Under the pieces are notes generated by a model. That model was given only the letters and a program-made list of their open reading frames with translations. It was not told where the DNA came from and searched no databases. Of a stretch of 64,000 bases of DNA, positions 12,401 through 23,500 are shown piece by piece (position 1 is the first letter of the stretch; the number at the start of each line of letters is the position of its first letter). Made by a program: the position numbers and the translations under genes. Origin of the DNA: Litoditis marina (taxonomy: Eukaryota > Nematoda > Chromadorea > Rhabditida > Rhabditidae); NCBI GenBank assembly GCA_964036275.1, contig OZ038435.1, forward strand, positions 682,001 to 746,000. Direction: 5' to 3'.

Positions 12401-15281
12401 TTTCTGTTTTTAGCTGGTTTATTTGTGCTTTAAGCGTTAAATTAGGGATTATGCACAATACTCGTAGTGAAGAATTTGTGCATGTACACATTTTCGGTAG
12501 TATATTTGTGTACTTCATGTGTACAGTGTACACATTTCAGGATCTACCGATTTTGTGCACAACACTATTTGCACATTTTTGATTTTAACGAATTTGTGTA
12601 TACGATCTTGATTCATGTTTGCATGTACTTTGGCGGTGTGGTTTTACACAACACATAGTTGATGCAATATTCGTTTTTCAGCGATTCACAGTACAATATC
12701 TCATGCATCGCGATAAAATACACAACGACGAGCGAAAAAGTTATTTTCAAGTTTTCATTGAGGGGACATATAAATTGCAGCGTCTTATATAGAATTGGCC
12801 GGGAATCAAACTACAAACACAGCGAGATAGGGGAACATGAGCCGTATAGGCTTGTCTTGGAAGGAGCGGAACCTATTATCTGACATGGAAGACATATTTT
12901 CGAAACACGCCTCAAACCTACAGGGATCAAACTACAAACACCGCAGAAAAAAATGACGACTGAAGCGTGTTGGCTGAAGCAACATGCGGTGAAGTCTGAC
13001 CTCGAGTTTCTGTAAGATCTTACAAGAAATGTAGTTTGACCCCTGCGATCTCTGCCTGAAAAGTACTTCTTGAATGTTTGTGAGCAAACTACAAGCGTCA
13101 GAACTAACTTATATCTACCCTATTCAAATAAAACTCTTACTTTACCTGTGTGCGAGTAGAAATGCTGGATCAGTAGTTCCTTCGTTCGCATGACTCGATG
13201 GCATTTGAAACACTGCTTCTGATGGAAAAGATCTTCGTCGACCTGCTGATAGCTCTCCACGACGGACTTCAATTTCTCCAGTTTCCTTTCATTGATCTGT
13301 ATATTGCATATCATAGTGATGAGGTTATGTATACTAGAAGTAAATTGAATAGTCACGTAAAGTTAGCATTCTAAGGAGACATCGTGTACTTTGTCAATGC
13401 ACGTTTCTGAGTTCTGCTGTGTTTAACATGTTTCACGTGTATGTGACATTGACTAATTGTATAAGCGAATGGTTGGTTGTGTTTACCCTACACACTCGTA
13501 CTAAACTTCATTGTGAAAAGCCTAGACAATTTTAGTTAGTACTATAACGTACAATTGGATATAATTACCAAGTGTGATGTGGAAACACAACAATTACAAT
13601 AAACGTTATGCTTATTATAGTTCCTACTGTTTGTTATCACTAGAAGCCTTCAAATAATTTCACATACATTTCAAAATAGGGAAACGGGTTCAAAACATTT
13701 AAAAAAGAGTCGATTGTGAAAAACAGTTACATCATGATAATTGATAATTGTATTGATAAATCGAACCTTCAAATGTTGATCCCAGTTAGCAGTAACAATC
13801 TTCTTTTTTCTTTTAGATGTTGGAGAAGGTTTCTGATGCTGAAAACAGTGTATAATAATACCTCATACAAATTAGCGAACTTTCCCGTACTTCTAAACTT
13901 TGAAAAGACAAACATGCCTTAACTTTTCCATGACAAAACGTGACTAATTTCAGTATTCAAAGTTGAAAGTTGGGGGGGGGGGGAGAGTGGCCGTTCCATA
14001 TCTAATTAGAGCAGCGGTTAGAGTTCAACAAGGCGGGAATACAAGAAAATTGAGTGTGGGTGGGGCTACTACCTACGGGTTGAGTAAATTCTCTACATAC
14101 TCTACAAAAACCGTTAGCGAAGAAATACTGTCATTCTTCGAATGTTTTGTTGCCTGAATGATCAATCGCGCAAGAACTATTTTATTATATCAATAAAACC
14201 CCAAAAATAGTGTTACAAATAAAATATATTGTCATTCGTAACATATTGTGAGCCTTCTCACCCTTTCGCTGAGATGTGTTGTCCGAACATGGTACGTCAT
14301 GTGGGATTTGTTCACCGCGGCGAACGTACACATCTTGCAGTTGAAGGGAAACACACCTAAACATAAGCTATTCACAGGGTCTCTTTTCAAGTATGTTGGT
14401 ACCAATTAAAAGTTGTTGAGTTCTGGCATTAGTGTCTAGTGAATGCTTTCTCAGAATACTTTCGTTTTGGTGAACAACATTCATGCGAAATTTCATTGGC
14501 ACGCTGCCAAAGTGGAAGTAGTAAGGACAAGAACTGAGTATTGAATTTCCACTCGAAATGTATCTCACCAGTATGTATACGGTAGTGTCCTCTGAGGGCC
14601 TGATTGGTGGAGAGAACTTTTCGACACAGAATGCACTGCTTCTCATATTTTGTTGGCTTCAGATTCTTTCCCTCGACAAATGTCATCATTTCCTTTACAT
14701 CGTCCACAGCACGAACCTGAGTATACAGTTTGGAGGTTGACAACAGTTTTTATTACTAAAGTTTTGAGTTTTTGAGTCGAAAAACAGAAAAGTTATCTTA
14801 TTATATATAGCTGTTTTTCTTTCTTTATAACAATGCGGTGTCAAGAAAATGTTATCTGAAATTTAAATCCATGTTCGCATCAAAAACAACCCATTTGAAT
14901 ATCCAGTTGCTTATCGTAAGATTTCCAGGCAATGATATATAGAATCGTTTTCCCAATCAATATTCGCTGTAGGATCTTAATATTGATTTAGCCCGTGTCA
15001 TGACTACGACCTAGGAATGAGTTATTGCCTGACAAGTTGCGGCCCACCCTTCAACACTTACAGTAACCAAAAAACACCTATTGATTGCGGATTCCAACGA
15101 ATTATAGTGAAAGTAGGTAGTGGTAATAGATACGTAGATCACCGTGAATCGGATCGTAGATTGGTAGAAGGCTACTGTAGTTACCAGTTTTTTCTGTATG
15201 TAAATGAAGCATGAAACAACCTATTTAGGTATTATCCAATCTCACCTCATAGTACTGCTCGAAATTGTCTTCCTCCTCCAT
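9461..15281 (-). CDS. C2H2 zinc-finger protein with two finger pairs (spalt-like layout), 7 exons, 285 aa
   Basis: Likely nuclear DNA-binding regulator. Exons in transcript order: 15281-15246, 14716-14569, 14356-14262, 13296-13146, 11693-11537, 11270-11122, 9582-9461. Phases join without a break and end at TAG. Fingers lie at residues 40-60 (CILC..HYRIH), 68-89 (CKMC..HVRTTH), 122-142 (CFKC..HFYSH) and 150-171 (CRVC..HLQNVH), all C-x2-C-x12-H-x3/4-H. Linkers HTGVFPF and HTDIRPF join each pair. The pairing, and KQCILCRKVLS followed by RPFKCRVCGRRF, recall spalt/SALL double fingers, but orthology is not shown. A basic stretch KKTTKRRRR (214-222) fits a nuclear signal, and VKEE (264-267) matches a sumoylation consensus. 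The start MEEEDNF is the first in-frame ATG of its exon, and a further upstream exon is possible. The acceptor of exon 6 could instead lie about 12 bases further downstream. The gene is divergent from ALKBH8. Confidence 0.85.
10010..10190 (+). mobile_element. tRNA-derived SINE, diverged copy
   Basis: The sequence contains GTGCTAAGCATTCGGCTGTC followed by the B-box-like GGGTTCGATCCCTC, then CGTATGAGCTGGTAA and a C-rich run. The same order (tRNA-like head, GCATGAGCTGGTAA, C run, AATAAA-rich end) is seen at 53137-53338. It lies in the last intron of the zinc-finger gene, antisense to it. Confidence 0.65.
11845..12080. repeat. GGTAACC/GGTTACC-rich inverted-repeat region
   Basis: About ten GGTTACC or GGTAACC words cluster here. 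The outer parts CTAACCGGTTTTTGG and CCAAAAAACCCGGTTAC are imperfect reverse complements. The region lies in an intron of the zinc-finger gene. A related GTTAACC-rich element with perfect arms is at 57494-57659, so both may be foldback elements of one family. Confidence 0.55.
12081..13100. other. Zinc-finger gene intron sequence, no recognisable gene
   Basis: Intron between exons 4 and 5. From about 12100 to 12660 it is rich in TGTACACA, TTTGTGTAC and TGTGCA words that partly pair with one another, perhaps another eroded foldback repeat. From 12800 to 13060 it has three fragments of the CAAACTACAAACA / TGTAGTTTGA dispersed family. No coding exon is supported. Confidence 0.5.
13331..13462 (+). 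mobile_element. SACGT-type MITE, copy 1
   Basis: Family of about 135 bp. The left end is TATACTAGAAGTAAATTGAA, then AGTCACGT. The right end reads as TATACTGTTAGTCAATTGCA in reverse complement, so the ends are imperfect inverted repeats of about 30 bp starting TATACT. The interior carries GCATCGTGCACTTTGTCA and ACGTTTCTGAGTTCTGCTG. Seven copies are found in the window. This one lies in a zinc-finger gene intron just upstream of exon 4. Confidence 0.8.
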
Positions 15282-15579
15282 TGTCAAGGAGTAGAATCTG
15301 AAAGTCGAAGGTAAATTTGAAGGTTCAAGATAACTTTGCTGTTTCACTAAGTTTGACCCAAGTTTACGAAAAAATTGATGAAATATTACAGCGAAGATGA
15401 AGTACAAAATTATATACAAAGTAATATTGACAAATTTTACGTGAACAAGATTAAATATCAAGATTGAATACGAGTAAACCCATTTGCGCTACCAGCTCAA
15501 TTTACGGAGTTCGAATACTCACTCATTTGTTCATACGTCAAACTAGCTAATTGCTGGATAGCAATTGTTCGAAAAACGA

Positions 15580-15710
15580 TATACTGTTAGCCAACTGCGG
15601 AGTCAAGTAAAACATTAAAACAGCAGAGCTCAGAAACGTGCAATGAAGAGTGCACAATTCCTCATTAAAATGCTAAATTTACGTGACCATTCAATTTACT
15701 TCTTGTATAC
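15580..15710 (-). mobile_element. SACGT-type MITE, copy 2
   Basis: Inverted relative to copy 1: it runs from TATACTGTTAGCCAACTGC to ACTTCTTGTATAC, with AGCAGAGCTCAGAAACGTGC inside. Diverged but full length. It lies in the shared upstream region of the divergent gene pair. Confidence 0.75.
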
Positions 15711-16400
15711 GAAAAAACCTGGGAGTTTGGCACGGATCAATAACTAATAGCAGAGTTTATGCATCAAAGTACAAACGAAACTTCACAAAAGCGTAGAGTG
15801 CAAGAATTTAGGTTAGCTGATTTTCCATGAACTAGCTTTCAGCTCAATAAGATTTCAATCTAGTGTAGATTTTTTACTAACTGAAGTGCACATTCTGTAA
15901 CGTGTAACGTAAAATTTAGTAAAATTGTTTACTAAACGAGTTGACTTCTGTGTTTATATTTTACACCACAGCGCAACGTAAATTATTTTATGCAACCCCG
16001 CCTCCGGTGTAGAAAATTATGCTAGTATAAAATCGATAATCATTTAGCCAGCATTTGCAACACAGAAGGTCATCTAGAAAGATGACACCACTTCATAGTC
16101 ATCATAGGATAGGGCGGCATAGTGATCTTTGAGCAAAAAAAGGCAGACACGGTCATTCGGTCTGTATCTGCCGTGTTTGTAGTTTACTGGTGTCTGAGAA
16201 TGAAACCACAAGTCAATTGGTCACCCCTCCCCTTATAATGATTTATTTTCGTTCAGATAATAATGAGCACTTTCAGTTAATATGATTATCATAGCAGAAA
16301 TATGGAAATAGTGTAATGTCTCAGAGACAGAGAGAACAGAAAGACGGAGGGATAAAGAGAGTGAGATAGAAATATAAAGTAAAGAAAGACAAATAGACAA

Positions 16401-16424
16401 GAGGAGAGAGAAAGAGAGAGAGAA

Positions 16425-16462
<38 letters not shown>

Positions 16463-16499
16463 CGAGAGAGTGAGAGAGAGAGAGAGAGAGAGCGAGAAG
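16401..16499. repeat. GA-rich microsatellite
   Basis: About 100 bases of (GA)n with interspersed AAAG and GCGAGA on the plus strand. The long serine/leucine reading frames on the opposite strand are by-products of this tract. Confidence 0.95.
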
Positions 16500-16976
16500 G
16501 GAGGCGCGGAATAATAACATCAAAATTGTCAACGTTTCCGTTCATAAGTAACTTATGTATCAGGTAGACATTATTCAGTTAATCCGAAAGTTGAATACAC
16601 ACGAATATAGCTGTTAGATATGAATGTCCCACAGGTCATGCATTGTTTACAGCCAACAGTGTGATGTCAACACTGGCAACATAAGGAATTGGGTAAAGAA
16701 TACGATAAATAATTGCCATCGAAAATGTTGCATAAATGTTAACAGACACATATAGGCATGATGGCGAAAATGACCATTCAAATACCAAAACGTTCATCAT
16801 GTCTGCTTTGCGAAGATTTTTTTACAATGGATTTATATGTACTGCAACAGAAACAATTTTCTATGATGTACATGAAAGTGTGTCGAAACTTATAACGACT
16901 TTAATAACCTGATAGTTAAGTTATTAAATAGTGTGGCTGGGAAAGATGCAGATATGTACAGTAGCTTATTGCCTTG

Positions 16977-17041
16977 AAACGCGCTCCAAAGCCGCCCGTA
17001 CGCACGACCGCCTCGCTTCACAATATCCCTGGAGCGCGTTT
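16977..17041. other. 65-bp hairpin with 12-bp perfect arms
   Basis: AAACGCGCTCCA (16977-16988) is the reverse complement of TGGAGCGCGTTT (17030-17041). The GC-rich 41-base interior, with GCCGCCCGTACGCACGACCG, stands out against AT-rich surroundings about 540 bases upstream of the ALKBH8 start. It may be a small foldback element. A regulatory role is possible but unsupported. Confidence 0.6.
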
Positions 17042-17576
17042 TCAGAATGATGTTCTTTACCTTTCTTAATTTTAAAAAAAAAATTTATTTTGTTTTATTT
17101 CATATTTTATCGTGTGATTACTGAGAAATTGTGCACCTTTTGTATTGAACCTCATGCAGTGTTCCATGCAGTTTTTTGAAAAAAGAAAGTGTGGTATCAG
17201 TCGTTTCCATGGAGTGTGTTTTTAACAATAACCATTTTTAACCTCTAAGACTTGAATATTGTACATCATAGGAGACCGATATGTTTGAAAAATAGATAAT
17301 TATAAAAACTGTTGCAGCGGCCATTCTTTCTCTCGCTCTGGACGTCCTATTCTATTTGCCAACGGTGTCACTCGCTAAATATCAACAATGTGTGAGTTTC
17401 ATAGTTTCATCTCCTCCGTATTGGGCGAATTCTTTATTTGACCTGATTTTTCAGTAACGTAGCCGTTCTCATTATTCAGGTGTTGCTCGATTTAGTAACT
17501 TATACATCAGTAGGACTTTTTGTGAACCGGCTGACTTTGGAATACGCGAGGCGGTGCAGGCTTTTCTATCATTACA

Positions 17577-20500
17577 ATGATGATTTCAGATTTCAACAAA
17601 GATAAAGAACGTCCCCTGGGAGTGCGGTTGGAGGGTGGGAAACTGAAGAAAAAAGTTCATAAAAGTTTGGAGCAACTCAAGAAACACGATCCTGACGTAG
17701 AAGTTTCGGATGAGCCGACAACGGTAGGTATTGCTCAGTTTTCCGTAGGTAGGTAGCGATTTTCCAGTCGCCGGTGGTAATCGCTGGGTCCGCTGCTTAA
17801 TAAGAATGAAATGACTCCAATGATGGCATGGGATGGAAGCAAGCAATAAATCTTAATAATAACTATTCCAATTTTCCGTGATTGCTGATTGGTTTGACAG
17901 TCTGTAATTAAGTACCAAAATCATTTTTAGTCAAAATAAGGAAGCTAATAGAATAACGTTTTTTGGTTATTTAAGGATTGTTTTGAACTAAACAACTAAA
18001 TCTCTTCCAGAATCTCTTTGTGAGCAATAGCAGTGTGCTATGTAGTGTTTCACCCGAAGAGCTAGAGTCTATATTCTCCGAGTTCGACAGTAGATGCTCA
18101 TACGTGGTTTATCCTAATAAAAGGTGAGTCTATCTTGTCATATAAGGTGTCTTACCACTGCCTCTCCATTTCATAGTTCACCATGAAAAATATTGATAAT
18201 GTTCTATCAGTCAATCGCATTATTCGCACTGTCGCTATTGTGTGCGGTTTTCCTAGTCGATTTTTTTCAACAATTCAACTTGAACATTTACTATTTCCAA
18301 CTTCAACGTTTAGCGGGGTTCAGTGCAGGGTGTGGAGTGTGGTACTATTATGACAAGAGTATCGACCGCGAAGGCGCGAAGCCGCGAAGGGTCTCGCATT
18401 TTTCTGAAATCTCGCGATACCCCTTTCTTTTTGAGTCGCGACCTTTCCAAAATATTTCAAAAACTGCGATTTTCATAGATTTTTAGTTTAATTGTCACGA
18501 GTCTTGTATGAAATTCGTGGGTTCTAAACTCGCAACCCCTACTTCTCATGAAACTCAGTTGGCAACCACTCATCTCACAAGAGCCCTTGGCGGTGTATGG
18601 ACAAGAGACAAGTTGGATATGTATATTTCCAGATCCTACTCCTTCGTCAGCCTATCCTCTTGCGAATTGGCTTCTGAAGCGAGAGATCGTCTCAACGGCT
18701 TGGTCCCTCCACAACTCACCGCCTCACACCAGCCATTCATCATCTCCTTCGTCAAAAATCGTGAGTCCACTTTCAGCGTAGCTGTCCTAACTCCTACATA
18801 GCAATGGGTTGATTTTTGCAACTTCTAAAAGTTTTTTCCTCAAAATTTGGCCGTAACTCAGGAAAACTCTGTCGTCACCTTTGCTCTTATTTGCCTAACT
18901 ATCATTTTCCAGTGCCGAGTGAGAAGTCTCGATCCGAGTTGTTTCGTCCGCGCGACCTCGAGCTGAGAGATGATTATGTTGATGAGGAGTTGGAAAAGGA
19001 AATCGTCAATGTTCTCATGAACAATCCCAAAAGTATGTTGTCTTGTCGTTTGTTGTACAGTTTTCCGAACACGAGCACGAGAGAACTGTACGAGTTTGCG
19101 AGGAACTATCATACTTCATACAAAACACTGAAACCCTATGTTATGCAAACACTGAACACTTGTACGTAGGAGCAAGTTAGAGTTAGGGGGCTTCTCTATC
19201 GTCACATTTGAAACACCGAATTGGTCAAAGTGAAAGTAAGTAGTCCCATCGTCCCATGTTGGCTACAGAACATAAAATCCATTCAATTGATTTGATTTGG
19301 TGAGGTTGGCGAATGTGTACATATTCTACGTGTTGGATGTTTGAACCGGAACTACAACACTTATGGTTACAGTGCAATCGATGAAGCATAGAGCTGTTGT
19401 TCATTTCATTCACGAGTTCGACTATGGTACTAATGGTGCAGCGAAAGCCACTGATCCCGTGCCTCCGGTTATCGATCGACTTATTGATCGGATGATGGCC
19501 GACGGACTGACAACGGAGAGACCCGATCAGGTACATTACTCGTTATAACACAGTAATACTATCGGAAAGCCAAAACAATCACAATTATTTTTCGCCACTA
19601 GCGGGTAGATTCGCGGTTTTTCGTTGGAAAATTTCAAATTTTCACGTTTTTCATAAACGCAGACCTTTGCGACTTTTCGTAGAATAGTCACACTTTACTG
19701 ATGTGTGTTCCTTATTTCCATCCGACGTGTGTAGGTTGTAGTCCACGTGTGGAGTAGTTTAGGTGCTGGATGGTGGTTCTTATTAAATAGTCAAGAATAG
19801 GAATATTTATTGAACCATGTGATTCGAGTACAGAAGAATGCGTATATTTAGACACCGAACCCAATAAAGACGAAATAATAAAAAAAAACAGAACTAAAGG
19901 AAGGCGAAAGACTCTAGAAGTTGATTGTATGCATTGTGGATGTCATGTAATATGAATTCCTAATGCCAATTATATACCTAATAACCATTGTCCACACCAC
20001 AACGTCGTTACGTTGCAAATTCCAGTAGTTCAGGTAGACCTGCGGTTTATCTGCTTTTCGCCTAGAAATGAACAGCTTTAGAGGGATATTTGTGCCATTC
20101 ATCTACTTCTGTGGTAGTCTGGTCATGGATTGCTTTCAGTGAAAGTATCCAGTGAGATTTGATATTTTACCCGAGTTTTTACCCGAGGATGAATCATTTC
20201 CAGGTCACAGCGAATGTGTACGAAGCCGGACATGGTATTCCTTCACATTACGATACTCATTCCGCCTTCAACGACCCCGTAATATCCTTAAGGTAGGTCG
20301 AGACATTTGTTACGTGACTCTCATTCTAATATGGCTAAAGTTTTTTTTCTACGTGGTTCTGAATTATACATATTGTTAAGCTGTAATTCTAACCAAGATT
20401 TAACCTCATTCAGAACGAGAGGTAGTGTAGTTTTGGCTGTGGTTTAACATAATTGGGACATTCGGAGTTCGGAGTGCTAGTTTGCAGTTTCCAACTCTTT

Positions 20501-23500
20501 TTTCACCAGTGTCTTGAATTTTTCAATTACTCAAATGGAAGCATAGTTACAGTACACAATCCGTGAAATATATGCCTTTTAGTGTGTGTATCTTAACTGT
20601 TTACAGCATGTTGTCGGACGTTGTTATGGAGTTCAAAGATGGCGCCAACTCTGCGCGAATAGCCCCCGTTTTGCTGAAAAGAAGGTCGCTTTGCCTGATT
20701 CAGGGAGAATCTAGGTACCGATGGAAGCATGGGTAGGTTATCTAAAGCATTTCATGGGAGAGGTTCCTTCATCTCTTAGATTGAAGATATTAAGGGTGCT
20801 TAGGAAGAACAACTGTATAAAATATGTGTATAAGGCGAGAATGGAGATCGTTTTTGGAGATTAATATGATGGTATACATACTGGTATATCGTAGGTGGAA
20901 AGTGGGCGACAGTTTCTTCAGAAGTTTTAACTATTGGACATTTCAACTATGTTGCCTCATTATACTTACTCAAAATGGCTTCCATTGTTCAGGATAGTGA
21001 ATCGCAAGTATGATGTGGACCCGTCTACGAATCGTATGATGCAGAGATCGTTGCGAGTTTCTCTCACTTTTCGAAAGATCAGGAAAGAGCCTTGTCAATG
21101 CGAGTACAAGGAGTTCTGCGATTGGGACCGGCAAGGCAAGAATGATCATAATGTTTTGTATGGAGTTTAGTCTTTTTGAAGTTGCGACACGACGTGCACC
21201 TTTTCCAGTGCTTTTGAGGATGTTGCAAGAGATGTGGAATGATACAGCGAGCAATTCAATTTCTTGAACCCGAAAAGTGTTCACTTTGACTTTTCTGATA
21301 CCAAGCCGTGGAGTTTTTCATATTTGAGTGTTGTAACAGTATTTATACGTTTAATATACCAGAAGGAGTCATTTGCATATTGCATTCCATGTTCATATTT
21401 CGACACAACTGTTTCCTTTCCAGGTGAGATGAGTGTTCCCGCCACAGAGGAGTCTGCCAAACGACTGGAGGATTCCTACGTGTCCGATGTTTACGAGAAC
21501 ATCTCATCCCATTTTGACGAGACGCGACATTCCAACTGGAAGGCTGTGCAGGCGTGCGTCTCAGTTTCACACTAGTTTTATATTGAGAGTGAGAGTAACC
21601 AAAGCCGTGACGTCTGAAATGTGCAAAACACGCAAGTGCTCATTTATTAATTTTCATGCTTTTGTTCGACTAGGCTCAACCAATACTCATTTCGAAAAGC
21701 AGCTCCTCTCTCGGAGCATTTTCAGCCTCCCAGAGCAAAATCCTAACCAAATTCGCACTCCGGAGACCCTAAAACGCTCTTGGGAGAGAAAAACATATGA
21801 CTGAATATGGCTACAAATCTTCATCTTACATGTCTGTTTTTTTCTCGCTTCGAATAATGCATAATTCCAGTTTTATTGACTCACTTCCGCGGTTTTCGAC
21901 TCTATATGACGTTGGTTGTGGAAATGGCAAGTATTTGATAGCGAAGGATGACCTTATTAAGGTAAACTATGTTTTCATCTATCAGATGTGATGGTTGTTT
22001 GCTGAGGCTAGTCATAAGTAAGGTGTGACTATTCTACGAAAAGGATCCAGTTTTACCTTTCAAATACCCTAAATGTGTTAATTGTCTAGTAAAAACCAGG
22101 AAATTTCTCTCGAATTTGGCGAAAAAGTAGGCCATTCTCTGGTTTATGAGTGTAGTTGGGACTTTTCTACCCGATAGGTGAGTGTTTCTTAGTTTGTCAT
22201 TACGTGAACAGTTGTCGTTTGTGGGCTGCTTGCTGAATGTGTGTTTTTAACTTTAACTTCTTAAATCAGTATCATGTTCAGGTCGGCTGTGATATGTGCC
22301 AAGGACTGTGCTCCATTGCCGCTAGAAAGGTATTGTCGGTTTTCAGTATCGGGTAACCGAACTAACTTCACCATTTCCCCTCAAGCAGTTTTCGATTCGG
22401 AGTACCCCATCTAATACAATGTAGAAAGTCACGTGTTAAACCGTCAATGAATGTCTTCCATTCTATAACCTTTTCCTGTCTCTACTCTTATTGTCGTACC
22501 CCTCTCACAGGACTGTCACGTAGTCCGTGCCGTCGGCTATAAGTATCCCTATTCCCTATACAATAAATTATAAGAAAAACTAGGAGATTGAAATCATTAT
22601 ACAAAACCACGTTGCTTCTATAAACGAGCTAAACTAACAAGATCTGTAGTTATTTGGTATTTTTTTTGATTGTTCTTATTCTTTTTAGTCAGATGTTATA
22701 TTCTCTCAGGACTGCCACGTAGTGCGTGCCGACGGTCTGTGTCTTCCCTTCCGAGGCGGCGTGGATGCCGTCATCTCCATCGCCGTACTACATCACATGT
22801 CTTCTCTTCAACGGAGACAGCAGTTAATCAGGCAGATTATCAGGGTAGGTTTTGGAGGATTCCAGTATTCATAACACGTATCCACTTAGTTGACCGGCAT
22901 TGTAGCCGGTACGACCCTCCCCTCTAAAACATATAACTTCGCCGAAATGTGTAAAAATTTCGGGAAATTGGACAAAAATCCACCGAAAAGGGCAAATATT
23001 GCCCCAATTTCGACTCTTCGCGGAACCTTCACGACCCCCTCCCTTAGTAAAGTTGCACGGGTGCAACCTGTGGTCACCCTTGCACGTATCCCAGCAAGGT
23101 TCAACCTCTCTCCATAAATACATCGTCTCGGTCTTATTTCCACCGTTGTCGTAAGAATATGATAGTTAACTCAAATTTGAGCAGGGATTTCACTTGTTGG
23201 TCTTTTTTATGTCTACTAATGCCTTGACCAGTGTATAAGTTTAGAAGTTGCAGATGTCTGGTAACAGCAAACGCCAGCTAGGTATTACTGTTGCATTAGA
23301 ACTAACGTCAAACATCACGACGTATATTGAAAAAAGTCAGACTACGAAGTAGATAAGTGCTTATCTTGTTTATCAATTACACGTTTATGGTGTGTTGCAG
23401 GTTCTGCGGCCGGGTGGCCGAGCGTGTGTGACCGTCTGGTCGATGGACCAAAGTGATTCGGAATACGCCCGCATGCGAAACAACAAGGTACGCTATGGGT

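Larger units (their letters stand above)
15282..17576. promoter_or_regulatory. Divergent intergenic region between zinc-finger gene and ALKBH8
   Basis: 2.3 kb separates the two start codons. It must hold the promoters of both genes unless more 5' exons exist. It contains MITE copy 2 (15580-15710), a purine-rich microsatellite (16401-16499) and a 12-bp-arm hairpin (16977-17041). I see no convincing TATA box in a defined position, and the transcription starts are unknown. Confidence 0.45.
21424..23487 (+). other. ALKBH8: ALKBH8 SAM-dependent methyltransferase exons 9-13
   Basis: Exon 9 ([17 protein letters not shown]) leads into the Rossmann fold. Exon 10 gives [12 protein letters not shown], the SAM-binding loop. 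Exon 11 ([16 protein letters not shown]) gives the acidic end of strand two. Exon 12 gives [13 protein letters not shown] and [11 protein letters not shown]. Exon 13 gives [13 protein letters not shown]. This order is that of the Trm9/ALKBH8 methyltransferase. Confidence 0.9.

Noticed and set aside
20993..21170. ALKBH8 exon 8 read through to its in-frame TAG at 21168 as a truncated AlkB-only protein
   Set aside because: Methyltransferase exons continue downstream in correct order and phase when the GC donor at 21136 is used.
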